Source: Pseudoalteromonas sp. CO133X (lineage in GTDB: Bacteria; Pseudomonadota; Gammaproteobacteria; Enterobacterales; Alteromonadaceae). Taken from it: 64,000 nt of DNA. The stretch lies in the NCBI GenBank assembly GCA_004208945.1, contig SGPE01000030.1:806001-870000 (forward strand), read 5' to 3'. The first letter of the stretch is position 1. Each line of letters opens with the position of its first letter. Under the pieces are notes generated by a model. That model was given only the letters and a program-made list of their open reading frames with translations. It was not told the origin of the DNA and made no database searches. The position numbers and the translations under genes were made by a program. Shown piece by piece: positions 18,141-27,779 of this stretch.

Positions 18141-19034
18141 TTAATTAATAGGGTGGCATTCATGACTTTCAATTTGTAAGACACTTTTCGCAACTTTAAA
18201 GCGCGAAAGTAAAAGCTTTTCGACCTTTAGACGACACGCTTCATCATGTTTTTCTACTGTACAGTGTTGTTTTAGCACGACATGTGCGCCAACAATGACA
18301 ACGTTATCCTGACGAACAACCGTCACATTATGCACATTTTCAACATGTTCAATAGAGGCAATGCTTTTTTCAACGTCTGCCACATTAGGCAGTTTGCTGT
18401 TATTTTCAGCTAAGCCTTTAATACAACGTATTATTACTTTAACTCCCGTAAATAAAACGAAAGAAGCAATTAGCATGCTTGAAATAATATCGATTTCAGC
18501 CCAGCCAGTAAGGTAAATCAAAATTCCTGCAAAGAAAGTTGAAACCGTTGAAATTAAATCAAAAAACGAATGAAGAAATACGGCGTATACATTGATACTC
18601 GCTTTTCGACCTTTATAAAGAACCCAAGCTGCGGCACCATGAAATAAAAAGCCAATAGCTGAAATAACAGACATTAAATAGCTATTAATTTCAAGATGGT
18701 TACCTTCATTATGGTGTAGGTATCGCTCTCCACCTTCGTATAAAATAACCAGGCTGATACTTAAATATAAAATGCCGTTAATTAAACCGCCTGTTAGTTC
18801 TGCACGTTGATAGCCATCATTAAAGTTTTTGGCAAAATGTATCGCCATAGACGACGCTATTAAAGCGATGAATAAAGAACTATTATGGACAAACAAATGC
18901 CCTGCATCAGCAAGCACTGCTAACGAGTTTGAAAAATACGCACCAATGATCTGAATTACCATAAACGAGCAAGTAATGGCTAACGCAATTAACAAGCGAC
19001 GTCTAGATGCTTGGTGAGTCGTAATATCTGTCAT
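18141..19034 (-). CDS. Cation diffusion facilitator transporter with unusual metal site
   Basis: A 297-residue CDF-family divalent metal/proton antiporter with six membrane helices and a C-terminal cytoplasmic domain (about 210-297). Helix 2 reads ADAGHLFVHNSSLF. The family normally has HxxxD here (as in HMLTD), but this protein has His46-xxx-His50. Helix 5 keeps HxxxD (HSFFD). The C-terminus ends in a possible metal-binding HECHP. It lacks the long His-rich loop of CzcD. Export of Zn, Co or another metal is likely, but the changed site makes the metal uncertain. It is monocistronic. Confidence 0.85.
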   Translation of the reverse strand: MTDITTHQASRRRLLIALAITCSFMVIQIIGAYFSNSLAVLADAGHLFVHNSSLFIALIASSMAIHFAKNFNDGYQRAELTGGLINGILYLSISLVILYEGGERYLHHNEGNHLEINSYLMSVISAIGFLFHGAAAWVLYKGRKASINVYAVFLHSFFDLISTVSTFFAGILIYLTGWAEIDIISSMLIASFVLFTGVKVIIRCIKGLAENNSKLPNVADVEKSIASIEHVENVHNVTVVRQDNVVIVGAHVVLKQHCTVEKHDEACRLKVEKLLLSRFKVAKSVLQIESHECHPIN

Positions 19035-19244
19035 GAAGAAAAGAAAAACCTATTCGCTGGAAAAAGAGTAATGATATACAGTCGCAATTGTAATACGTGA
19101 CGCCACTAAACGCACTAAAAACTTACCTATCGCTCAATTTACGAGGATTTTAAGCTTTCAAATCAAGAGAAAAGAAAATTTTATATCAATTTTTTGTTAA
19201 AATATGTAACCTTATACCGTGTATTGGTTTTAGGTCGTTTTTTA

Positions 19245-20690
19245 ATGAGTTCAATTGAGCAAACATGGCAGACTCTCGCTGCATTACCGATAGCTATCAT
19301 CATGTTTGATCAGCAACACAACCGTTTCTATTTTAACTTACCGGCACAGTCGCTATTCTCAATTGAAGAGCAACTAAGCTCGGACGAACTCAACCTAACT
19401 CATCTTGCACTTAATAACGCGCTAAGCAGCGAATCACTGGGCATTACCGAGTTATTGCCAAGTTCGTACAACACACATCCCTTGTTTGTAACGCTAACCA
19501 ACCGACATACTCACTCAGCCAAACTGCTTGACCTAAAATTTGCAACACTTTGTGATTATCTTTATATCACTTTGTGTGAGCCTCGTACATTACCTAGCCA
19601 AGCTCAAAGCCAAGACTTCGATGAGCTGATTTCTCAGATTTCAACAGAACTTATCGATATCCAAAACGAAAATATGAGTCAGCAAATAGAGAAGGCACTG
19701 CAAACAATAGGCTTAAATTGCCATGCTGACCGTACTTACATTTTTGAATTTAGTGATGACGGATTATCGATGAGTAACACCTACGAGTGGGTAAACGATG
19801 GTATTACACCCTTTAAGGAGCACCTTCAGAATATCCCAAAAGACTCTTTACCTTATTTTTTCCAGCAAATGCACACACAGCATATTTTTAACGCATCAAA
19901 CACAGCTGAATTACCCCCTGAAGCCAGCGCAGAAAAAATAGAGTTTACTAACGAGGGGATTCAATCTGTTTTATGTATTGGCTTAGTCGTCGAGAAAACA
20001 TTATTTGGCTTCATTGGTTGTGACTGCGTTAATAAAGCCCGTCAATGGTCTCAAACGGATTTGTTAAGAATAAAACTAGTCGGCGACATGATCACAAATG
20101 CATTAAAAAATATGCAATATAAACATAAACTTGAAAAGATACAAAAGCTGTTACTGACAGCTAATAAAGAGCTGCATGAGCAAGCTTATAGAGACAGTCT
20201 GACCGAAATTGCTAATCGTCGACAACTCGATTCTACCCTACAACAAGAATTAAAACGCTGTGCACGTAGTGAACTCTCGCTAAGCTTAATTCTGTGTGAT
20301 ATTGACTCGTTTAAATTATATAACGATACGCTAGGTCATCAACAAGGTGATCAAGCATTAAAGCTCGTTGCTAAAGCGCTTGAAGAAAATTGTCAGCGTC
20401 CAGGAGACTTAGCAGCCAGATACGGTGGTGAAGAGTTCGCTATTATTCTCCCCGCCACTAACAAGCAAGAAGCCTCATTATTCTGCCAAAAATTACAGCT
20501 AGCGATAAAACAACTAGCAATTGAACACCCTAATTCTAAAGTAAGCCCGTTACTGACATTAAGTTTTGGTATTTATTCATGCCAACCTAATGAACACAGC
20601 GAGGCTGATCATACTCTTATTATGGCCGACAAAGCACTGTACAGAGCAAAGCAAAATGGTCGTAACCGCATAGAAGAAATTGCTGAGTAA
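19245..20690 (+). CDS. GAF-GGDEF diguanylate cyclase
   Basis: A cytosolic enzyme of about 481 residues that makes cyclic di-GMP from GTP. The N-terminal 110 residues look PAS-like (LPIAIIMFDQQHNRFYFN). A GAF-like domain follows (about 130-300; ADRTYIFEFSDDGLSMSNTY), then a short coiled coil and GGDEF. The active site is intact (RYGGEEFAIILP), and an inhibitory I-site RPGD lies five residues before it, so product feedback is expected. The ATG at 19245 was chosen; an in-frame TTG at 19194 would add 17 residues but has no good ribosome-binding site. The gene ends 23 bp from the convergent MCP gene. Confidence 0.88.
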   Translation: MSSIEQTWQTLAALPIAIIMFDQQHNRFYFNLPAQSLFSIEEQLSSDELNLTHLALNNALSSESLGITELLPSSYNTHPLFVTLTNRHTHSAKLLDLKFATLCDYLYITLCEPRTLPSQAQSQDFDELISQISTELIDIQNENMSQQIEKALQTIGLNCHADRTYIFEFSDDGLSMSNTYEWVNDGITPFKEHLQNIPKDSLPYFFQQMHTQHIFNASNTAELPPEASAEKIEFTNEGIQSVLCIGLVVEKTLFGFIGCDCVNKARQWSQTDLLRIKLVGDMITNALKNMQYKHKLEKIQKLLLTANKELHEQAYRDSLTEIANRRQLDSTLQQELKRCARSELSLSLILCDIDSFKLYNDTLGHQQGDQALKLVAKALEENCQRPGDLAARYGGEEFAIILPATNKQEASLFCQKLQLAIKQLAIEHPNSKVSPLLTLSFGIYSCQPNEHSEADHTLIMADKALYRAKQNGRNRIEEIAE

Positions 20691-20713
20691 TTTCACTGTC
20701 AGTTTTAAAAATC

Positions 20714-22648
20714 TTACACCTTAAACTGGCTTACTAAGTCTTTTAAGTGCTGTGCACGCGATAACAAGCTTTGCGTACCCTGCTGTTGTTGCTCAGCATT
20801 GTCATGAATTGATGTTGCACTGTCTGAAATGTCGTGAGCCGATTGATTAATATGCTCAACAACCGTACCCTGCTCTTCTGTTGCTGCTGCAACTTGATGA
20901 TTCCCTTGGCTAATAACTTCAAATTTTTGTTGAATTGATTGCAATGCAGATACAGCAACCTGAGTGAGCTCTGTCACTTTTTGACTACTTTGTGTTCCTT
21001 CTGCGATTGCTTGTTGAGATTGAAGTGAAGAACTTTGTAACCGTGTGACCTGTTCGCGAATTTCCGAGGTAGAAGTTTGAGTACGCTTTGCAAGAGAACG
21101 TACTTCATCTGCTACGACCGCAAACCCACGCCCTTGCTCACCCGCTCTTGCCGCTTCAATCGCCGCATTTAATGCCAATAGGTTTGTTTGTTCAGAGATA
21201 GCGTTAATCACTTCAACCACGGAGTTTATTTCCGCAGCTTGGCTTGCAAACTCACCAATACTTTTATCAACATTGAGCAAAATTTCATTCAGTTCAATCA
21301 TTGTTTTAGCTGTTGTGGCCATACTATGGTTCGTTTCAACAGTTTCTTTTACCGCTTCTTCGGTGTCGCTTGCTGTACGATGAGCAATATCAGACACTTC
21401 ATTGATAGTTTGGCCCATCTCTGTAATCGCAGTTGCAACTTGATCTGTTTGCGCACGCTGATCTTCGGTTGCAGCAAATGTTTTATTAGCAAATGTGGCC
21501 AACTCTTCAATACCTTCACGCATCGCTCGTTCAGTCACACTAATTTCATCTACCAGCTCTGCCACTTTACCTATGATAGCATTGAAGCCTTTAGCAAGAT
21601 GACCTAGCTCGTTATCAACACTGTCGTCTAAACGTTTACTTAGATCCCCCCCTTGGCCTGCCATACCTAACAACTCGTCACCCACACGGCGTATTTTAGT
21701 GCTCAGCCAATTAGCAAAATACAAAGTAAGGATCAGAAAAACAGCGGCAAGCACCACACTCACTAAAATTGACATAAGAACGACAGCGTTGATTTCGCTC
21801 GAAATTTCTTCTTTCGGTTGCACAGCAACCAAAGTCAGCCCCATACCAGTAATTGGCATTACACCGGCATATACTTGCTGACCATTTAATTCAGCTTGGG
21901 ATAATGAAAATTCATCACTTTTGCTACTTGTTACGTTTTGCAACGCACTTAAAGATGCAATATTTGAAATCTGCTTACCAATAAATGCATCATTTTCGTG
22001 AGCAATAATGCGTTTAGAGTCATCGATTAAAAATAAATAACCTTGCTGACCAATTTTACGTGAAGTAACAATATTTGAGATATCTGAAATATCATAGCCA
22101 AGCCCCGCAACGCCAAGGCGCTTACCTGCAATTTCTACCAAGGTATTAACGTATAAAGTCAGATGACCGCCTTGCTCACTCACATCTAAAGCTAAGACTT
22201 GGCGTTTATCTGAATTTAAAAAATCAAAAAACCAACTATCTCGTGGCTCACTACTCGAAATTGACTTAAAAAAGCCCTCTTGAGTGTAATAACTCATTGA
22301 ATCACTGCTCACCCAAAAAACCGATGATGCACCGCTCTTCTTTTGTAAGTCAGCAAAGTACGACATTACACGCTGATGAATAGGCGAGCGCTTCTCACCT
22401 TCGGTCATCCAAGTATGTAGCATTTGATTTTCTGCCAATGACTGTGACACTGAGATTGGATAACGCATTTGCGCATCAATTTGTGCGGCAACCTTGCCTA
22501 CCGCATCAGGTAAGAGTTGTTTTTCGGTTTGTTGATAATAGAGTTTAGAAAATTGACTCGTATTGATTAAGGCACTGACTACCGTAACAATAAATAATGC
22601 GATTAATACAAAACTAATAAAAATAGTGCGTAGCGATAGGTTTCGCAT
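20714..22648 (-). CDS. Methyl-accepting chemotaxis protein with dCACHE domain
   Basis: A 644-residue chemoreceptor. A helix at about 8-30 is followed by a periplasmic domain (about 35-285) with dCACHE features: DSWFFDFLNSDKRQ, LTLYVNTLVEIAGKRLGVAGLGYD and GQQGYLFLIDDSKRIIAH. A second helix at about 288-312 precedes HAMP. The signalling hairpin EQTNLLALNAAIEAARAGEQ and GRGFAVVADEVRSLA is intact. dCACHE domains of this kind bind amino acids or other small organic molecules; the ligand here is unknown. No CheR-binding pentapeptide at the C-terminus. Confidence 0.9.
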   Translation of the reverse strand: MRNLSLRTIFISFVLIALFIVTVVSALINTSQFSKLYYQQTEKQLLPDAVGKVAAQIDAQMRYPISVSQSLAENQMLHTWMTEGEKRSPIHQRVMSYFADLQKKSGASSVFWVSSDSMSYYTQEGFFKSISSSEPRDSWFFDFLNSDKRQVLALDVSEQGGHLTLYVNTLVEIAGKRLGVAGLGYDISDISNIVTSRKIGQQGYLFLIDDSKRIIAHENDAFIGKQISNIASLSALQNVTSSKSDEFSLSQAELNGQQVYAGVMPITGMGLTLVAVQPKEEISSEINAVVLMSILVSVVLAAVFLILTLYFANWLSTKIRRVGDELLGMAGQGGDLSKRLDDSVDNELGHLAKGFNAIIGKVAELVDEISVTERAMREGIEELATFANKTFAATEDQRAQTDQVATAITEMGQTINEVSDIAHRTASDTEEAVKETVETNHSMATTAKTMIELNEILLNVDKSIGEFASQAAEINSVVEVINAISEQTNLLALNAAIEAARAGEQGRGFAVVADEVRSLAKRTQTSTSEIREQVTRLQSSSLQSQQAIAEGTQSSQKVTELTQVAVSALQSIQQKFEVISQGNHQVAAATEEQGTVVEHINQSAHDISDSATSIHDNAEQQQQGTQSLLSRAQHLKDLVSQFKV

Positions 22649-22829
22649 TAAGCAAGCCTCATACTTTGATGGTGTTTTTCGTGTATATATAATCCTTACG
22701 AGCTAATTTTAGATAACAACTGATTGTTTAGCAATCGCTATTTTATTTATTGCAATAAAGAAGACAGAAAATTCACTATTAACGCAAAGTAATACGCTCT
22801 ATCACGTATTACTTTGCCTAATCAATGTA

Positions 22830-25800
22830 TTACGCAGCTCTACGTGAGAAGAATGGACTTGCCATTCCAGCAAAGAAAATACCAGCGAGCAACCACCATA
22901 ACTTGTAATCAGTCTCGAAAGGCTCACTTTGCTCTATTTGTTCAAGCTTTTGACCACTCACCTGCTGTGTTTGCGCACTGGAGTTTGCGGTTATATCGGC
23001 TGTTTGATTAGGTATTAAGGGAGCGAGCCCAAAACCAGCATTTTGCTCTTTCACGTAATCAACAAAGGTTTGATTGTCTGTAGCAACATCATGCTGATTG
23101 GCTATCTCAGTATATGTTTCAAGCAGTTTCTGTAAGGTCTCAGGCGAGGCTTGCCAATAGCCTTTTCTAACAGCCTCCAGCATACGTTCAATCATCTGCG
23201 CTAATGCTTCTGGATTATGTTGCTCAAAAAATTCTCGCATTTGCATTTGGTACTTATCATCAACATAGACCTCGAAGAATTCTTGCCATTGGTCATCTCT
23301 TACGGCTTCAGGTGTCATTACTTCCCAGCCCCACATGTTATTCATACGATCTAGCATCGCTGTAGCCCCCGCATAACCTGAATCTTGCATCGCTTTTATC
23401 CACCGAGGGTGGAAATAGCGACTGCGCATCTCATTACTAATGAACTGTTCGAGCGTCTGTACTTTTTCATCACCTTTACGCCGCAAGTTAGAGACATACA
23501 TTTGTGGCGTTTTTCCATCAATATGACGCACAGCCAAGCCTATGCCGCCAAAATACTGAAACGGATCATCATTAGTCATTAACGCATACAAATTACTCGA
23601 ACGAGAAAAGACCACTCCATCAGTGCCAGACAACACCTTACTATACAAGCCCGTGTCTGACAGGTTTTCACTCCAACGAGCTTCGTCTTTACCAAAACCA
23701 AAGCCCATTCGCTCAAGATACAAATTAGCGAGTTTACTATCGTCTTGCCAAGTATCAGATGCAAGACTTCCACCAGCTAGGCCTGTTCCATATGCACCGG
23801 TTTCGTTAGAGAAAATACGCAATGATGAGAGATAATCTGCGTCTTCTTCACTTTTCCCTTGGTCTAATAAGTTTTGCTTTAAAGACATTGAGTGACGATA
23901 CACAAAGTTATTGTCTTCTTTCATTTTTGCAACTTTATCTATCGCTTCTGCAATCCATAACATGACGTTAGGAAATGCATCACGGTATAAGCCTGTTGCA
24001 GAGACCACCACATCGATACGTGGCCTACCAAGTTCTGAGTAAGGAATAATCTCTGTTCCAATAATGTTGCCTTGCTTATTCCATTTTGGCTTAATACCCA
24101 TGGCATGAAGAATTTGTGCTTCTAACGCGCCTTGGTGGCGCATGGTTTCAAGTGACCACAATGAAAAAGCGAGCTTTTTAGGGTAACGCCCCTGTTCAGC
24201 CTGATACTGGGCAATTGTTTGATCCAACATTTTCACCCCAGCCTCATACGCTTCTTTAGACGGAACTTTAGCGGGATTAAAACCAATTAAGTTACGTCCT
24301 GTGGGCACTGCTGACGGGTTTCTAATTGGATCATTACCATGGCTAACAGGAATATATTGACCATCAAGACCATTCAACAACCCTGATATTTCTTCGCTCT
24401 TATGAAAGTTTTGCCAATATTCTTTAGCTAAAGTGATATCGCTTTGTAATGATGGAGGAATAACGAAGTCAGGGTTATCACCAAGCACACGAGCAAGCAA
24501 CTGAAAACCATCTAAGGCTTGTAACTTTATTACTTTACGCTCATCTTCACGCTCAGAGGGAGCTATTGCTATACCTATTTCACGCTCAAATTCACCCGCT
24601 TTTTGCGTAAACTCGTCACCCAGCATTTGCAAAATAGTGGTGTAAAGGTGTGCATCAACGGGTAGTTCGCCAAATGTATGAATACCCAGAGGTTGACTCA
24701 TTTGCGCAAGTGTATTGAGGTGATCTTGTAGTACAGTCACTTTATTGGCAAATTGAGCGGTGAGTATTGCTTCATCGAGCTCTAGATCTTTTATCATATT
24801 CAACTGCTTAGCAAGCTTAATTATCTCTTGCTGCGTATTTGATTTTGTTTGCCCATTATCCAACATTAAATAGTTGGTGATCAGCTCATTCAGTTTTGCA
24901 ACTTCGCTGTATAAGCCCGCTTTTGCAAAACCTGGAGTTAGATGGCTTATCATGGTGGCACGTCCACGACGCTTTGCTTGCATGGCTTCTCCCACATTAT
25001 CGATAATGTATGGATAGAAAACAGGGATATTACCGATTGCCAAATTAGGAGCATCATAAACCGATAAGCCCCGCTCTTTGCCACTTAACCACTCTTGTGA
25101 GCCATGCGTGCCTAAATGCACAACTGCATCAGCGTTAAATACGTCACGTGCATATAAATAAATAGCCAAGTAACTATGATTTATAACCGATTTTGTACTG
25201 TGATACTGGGCCGCATGCTCTTTGGCTGTCTCACCGCGCACACCTTGTGGCAGCACAATCATATTGCCTAACTCCATACGTGGAATCACAAACATCATTT
25301 GTCCGTTATGCATTCTCAGCATAGTGCTTTCATTGGGCTGCCCATACTTATCAATAATAGGTTGAGTCACTTCATTAGGTAGTGTATCAAACCATGTTTG
25401 ATATGTAGTGAGTGGTAAATAATCAGCAAGCCCCATTTCAACAAGCATTTCGGCATCTTCACCACGATAATACGGCCGCAATAATTTGCCCGCTTGCTCG
25501 ACTAAACTTGCTGTATCAGTTTGCTTAACTTGATAACCTTTTGCTTGCATGGCTTTTGCTATATTAGCAATTGAGCTTGGAACATCTAAAAAAGCAGCGC
25601 CAATATTTTTTTCTCCTGGCGGGTAATTCCATATAAAAGTAGCGACTTTTTTATCCGCATTATTAATATGTGCAAGGTTCGCGTGATTAAATGCACGTTC
25701 AATCAGTGCATCAAGTTGATAACGAATAGCCACTTTGCGGCCTTTATCATTTGCTGCGATAATGATTGGGTCGGTACTTCCTGTATCTTCTGGCATGACC

Positions 25801-26732
25801 AAAAAAAACGGAGTTAGTGAAGGCGATACACCCGTATGATCTTGGTCAAATGCTTGCTCATCGCCATCGGTGTAGTTAAGAGCATGGATCACAGGTACAC
25901 CTATTTTCATAAACTCAGCACGGCGTTTTTCTACATAATGCAAAGAGCGATAATTAATTATTAGGTCAACCCGAGAACCAGTTTCATCTGTCAGTAACTC
26001 TGGGTAGGTGAGCGCCTCGTCATTCCCTTCAAAGAAGAATGCAAATGCTTTTGCTCCTTTATTTTCGAGCCCAGAAATTAACGCATCTACGACTTGCTGT
26101 TGCTCATAATCAATCACAGAGCGATGTACTGCTATCGCTATCACTGGTTGCGTACTTTGAACATCTAACCAGTTAAAAAAGCGAGTTTCGTCAGCACTCA
26201 CATGGCCGTCAAACTCAGGGTGATATAAACCAACGTCTGGAATCACTTTAACAGGCTCTGCAGGCACATCTGATAATTTAAAAATTGCATTGGTAATATA
26301 AAGCATCATATTTCGGTAATTATCGCGACCGGCATTATTGTAATAGCTGCCAAGACGAGTATGCTGCAGCTCAGATAAGCCCGTATTCATTGCAGAATTG
26401 TCCATATCCCCCAGTGAAATGACTGGCACATTGGGGTATTCACTTAAATAGGGCTGATATTTAGTAAACATATATTTTGAAAGCGCAGGGTTAATACCAT
26501 CTAGCAAAATCAGATCTGCATTTTGCCACGCAAGTTTTATTTCCTCGTCAGTTTTGCCTTTACTACTAAAATTTGTGAACGTAAACGGCTGATCTTCAGA
26601 AAGCCTTGTTAGCAACGCACCTTTCGATTTAGCCACGTGGCCCGACATCATGATCAGTACCTCTGGCTTTTGCTCTGCATATGTATTTAATGAGCTCAAT
26701 AAAAGCAACAGGAATGTTAGTATTCTCATCAT
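22830..26732 (-). CDS. Exported CobN/HmuS-like chelatase subunit
   Basis: A 1300-residue homologue of CobN, the large subunit of cobaltochelatase and magnesium chelatase. It has a signal peptide (MRILTFLLLLLSSLNTYA) and a C-terminal membrane anchor (YKLWWLLAGIFFAGMASPF) ending in RRAA. The chelatase domain would therefore face the periplasm, unlike cytosolic CobN. The CobN hallmark HLGTHGSQEWLSGKERGL is present near residue 540. Clustering with a TonB receptor, an ExbB/TolQ-like protein and a DUF2149 protein matches hmuS of Bacteroides and Porphyromonas hmu operons, for which haem de-metallation has been proposed. No cobS/cobT or chlD/chlI partner is in the window. Metal insertion into another tetrapyrrole cannot be excluded. 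Confidence 0.8.
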   Translation of the reverse strand: MMRILTFLLLLLSSLNTYAEQKPEVLIMMSGHVAKSKGALLTRLSEDQPFTFTNFSSKGKTDEEIKLAWQNADLILLDGINPALSKYMFTKYQPYLSEYPNVPVISLGDMDNSAMNTGLSELQHTRLGSYYNNAGRDNYRNMMLYITNAIFKLSDVPAEPVKVIPDVGLYHPEFDGHVSADETRFFNWLDVQSTQPVIAIAVHRSVIDYEQQQVVDALISGLENKGAKAFAFFFEGNDEALTYPELLTDETGSRVDLIINYRSLHYVEKRRAEFMKIGVPVIHALNYTDGDEQAFDQDHTGVSPSLTPFFLVMPEDTGSTDPIIIAANDKGRKVAIRYQLDALIERAFNHANLAHINNADKKVATFIWNYPPGEKNIGAAFLDVPSSIANIAKAMQAKGYQVKQTDTASLVEQAGKLLRPYYRGEDAEMLVEMGLADYLPLTTYQTWFDTLPNEVTQPIIDKYGQPNESTMLRMHNGQMMFVIPRMELGNMIVLPQGVRGETAKEHAAQYHSTKSVINHSYLAIYLYARDVFNADAVVHLGTHGSQEWLSGKERGLSVYDAPNLAIGNIPVFYPYIIDNVGEAMQAKRRGRATMISHLTPGFAKAGLYSEVAKLNELITNYLMLDNGQTKSNTQQEIIKLAKQLNMIKDLELDEAILTAQFANKVTVLQDHLNTLAQMSQPLGIHTFGELPVDAHLYTTILQMLGDEFTQKAGEFEREIGIAIAPSEREDERKVIKLQALDGFQLLARVLGDNPDFVIPPSLQSDITLAKEYWQNFHKSEEISGLLNGLDGQYIPVSHGNDPIRNPSAVPTGRNLIGFNPAKVPSKEAYEAGVKMLDQTIAQYQAEQGRYPKKLAFSLWSLETMRHQGALEAQILHAMGIKPKWNKQGNIIGTEIIPYSELGRPRIDVVVSATGLYRDAFPNVMLWIAEAIDKVAKMKEDNNFVYRHSMSLKQNLLDQGKSEEDADYLSSLRIFSNETGAYGTGLAGGSLASDTWQDDSKLANLYLERMGFGFGKDEARWSENLSDTGLYSKVLSGTDGVVFSRSSNLYALMTNDDPFQYFGGIGLAVRHIDGKTPQMYVSNLRRKGDEKVQTLEQFISNEMRSRYFHPRWIKAMQDSGYAGATAMLDRMNNMWGWEVMTPEAVRDDQWQEFFEVYVDDKYQMQMREFFEQHNPEALAQMIERMLEAVRKGYWQASPETLQKLLETYTEIANQHDVATDNQTFVDYVKEQNAGFGLAPLIPNQTADITANSSAQTQQVSGQKLEQIEQSEPFETDYKLWWLLAGIFFAGMASPFFSRRAA

Positions 26733-27073
26733 TGTCCGCTCTCTTGCCTGCTGGTTGTGGTTTCGCCTTTTTCAGGTATATAAACAAAACTACCATCAGC
26801 CATTTTATAAGCGACTCCAGCACGCATACCTTCACCTGAACCTATTTCCCCATTCGATTTATACTGCTTAATCTCTTTGCCTTCTTTAACAATTACTTCC
26901 ATATTTGGCTCACCCGCATTTTTAACAACAGTCACATTTTCTGCTGTAAACGGACTTAAAGGGTTTTGCGCAATAGCAATTAACAACGCCGCGATAATGA
27001 CTAAAAATACGTCCACTAAATTTACGGCACTCACAATCGGGTTTAATTCTTCATCTTCGTCTAAAAAACGCAT
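26729..27073 (-). CDS. DUF2149 protein (HmuV-like)
   Basis: A 114-residue protein with one N-terminal membrane helix (VNLVDVFLVIIAALLIAIAQ) after an acidic start (MRFLDEDEELNPIVSAVNLVD). The rest is periplasmic. The ExbD-like layout, one helix led by NPIVSAVNLVD, fits DUF2149, which travels with MotA/TolQ/ExbB-like proteins and CobN-like chelatases. It probably pairs with the channel protein encoded just upstream. ATG and stop overlap (ATGA) with the CobN-like gene, so the two are translationally coupled. Confidence 0.75.
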   Translation of the reverse strand: MRFLDEDEELNPIVSAVNLVDVFLVIIAALLIAIAQNPLSPFTAENVTVVKNAGEPNMEVIVKEGKEIKQYKSNGEIGSGEGMRAGVAYKMADGSFVYIPEKGETTTSRQESGQ

Positions 27074-27074
27074 A

Positions 27075-27602
27075 TTACAGCCCTCTTAATTTACGAATAT
27101 TAATGAGCTCTTGAGCGCACCAGCGTTTTTTAATTGATGCTGGCCAAAAGGTTAGAGTAGAGATAACCAAACCCCAGATAACTGCTGCGAAAGCAATGAT
27201 CAAATTCTCACTAATGCCTTGAATATTCCCATCTGCAAGCGCTTTTAGCGCTGGTCCCATCGGAATCATCGTTGCTATAAGGCCAAGCATTGGCGCAATA
27301 CGGGTGACAACTCTGAGTACTTCAAGCTTTTTAAGCGCAAAAACCTCTAATTCATCTTCTGATGCATCTGGATTTGCCACAAAATAATTATGAACATCAA
27401 AGCCGTTATAATTATTTACTGCTTTGTTATCTATATCTCTTTGATAAGCAAGTTGGTTTTTTCTTCTGATTAAATATTCAGAGACAAATCGTCCAGCGGC
27501 AAAAAACGCATAAATAAAAAGTACAGATATAACTAAGATGACAGGTGTCATCAAAAGCGCAGAGACATCAGCCATAAGTTGTTCGATTATTTGAATATTC
27601 AC
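27075..27602 (-). CDS. MotA/TolQ/ExbB-family proton channel protein (HmuU-like)
   Basis: A 175-residue membrane protein with about three helices (near 17-37, 100-122 and 135-158). The C-terminal pair carries the TolQ/ExbB core (VVTRIAPMLGLIATMIPMGPAL, then LIIAFAAVIWGLVISTLTF). It is first in the leftward operon: one base separates it from the DUF2149 gene, which overlaps the CobN-like gene. With the DUF2149 protein it probably makes an ExbB-ExbD-type complex that powers the CobN-like protein or the divergent TonB receptor. The family is firm; the partner assignment is inference. Confidence 0.8.
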   Translation of the reverse strand: MNIQIIEQLMADVSALLMTPVILVISVLFIYAFFAAGRFVSEYLIRRKNQLAYQRDIDNKAVNNYNGFDVHNYFVANPDASEDELEVFALKKLEVLRVVTRIAPMLGLIATMIPMGPALKALADGNIQGISENLIIAFAAVIWGLVISTLTFWPASIKKRWCAQELINIRKLRGL

Positions 27603-27674
27603 ATTAATACCTTGTTAGATTTCTTCGATAGCAAATGTACGGCAATTACTGAAAGATTACAATAATGCAAATGG

Positions 27675-27689
27675 GAACAATTATTATTT
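27675..27689. promoter_or_regulatory. Candidate Fur box between divergent haem-uptake genes
   Basis: GAACAATTATTATTT agrees at 9 of 14 informative positions with the 7-1-7 Fur motif TGATAAT-N-ATTATCA. It lies in the 177-bp shared promoter region of the TonB receptor and the channel/chelatase operon. Sequence support is modest; the position is right for iron control of both. Confidence 0.35.
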
Positions 27690-27779
27690 GTATTGATCTT
27701 TTCAACAATAAGCGTATTATTCCCCAAAAAAAGAAGCAGCTCGCTGTATACAAACTAAAGCACCTAAAGGAACTCAACC

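Noticed and set aside
22830..26732. Cobalamin synthesis CobN
   Set aside because: The signal peptide, C-terminal anchor and TonB/ExbB-like neighbours do not fit a cytosolic cobaltochelatase; no other cob genes are in the window.
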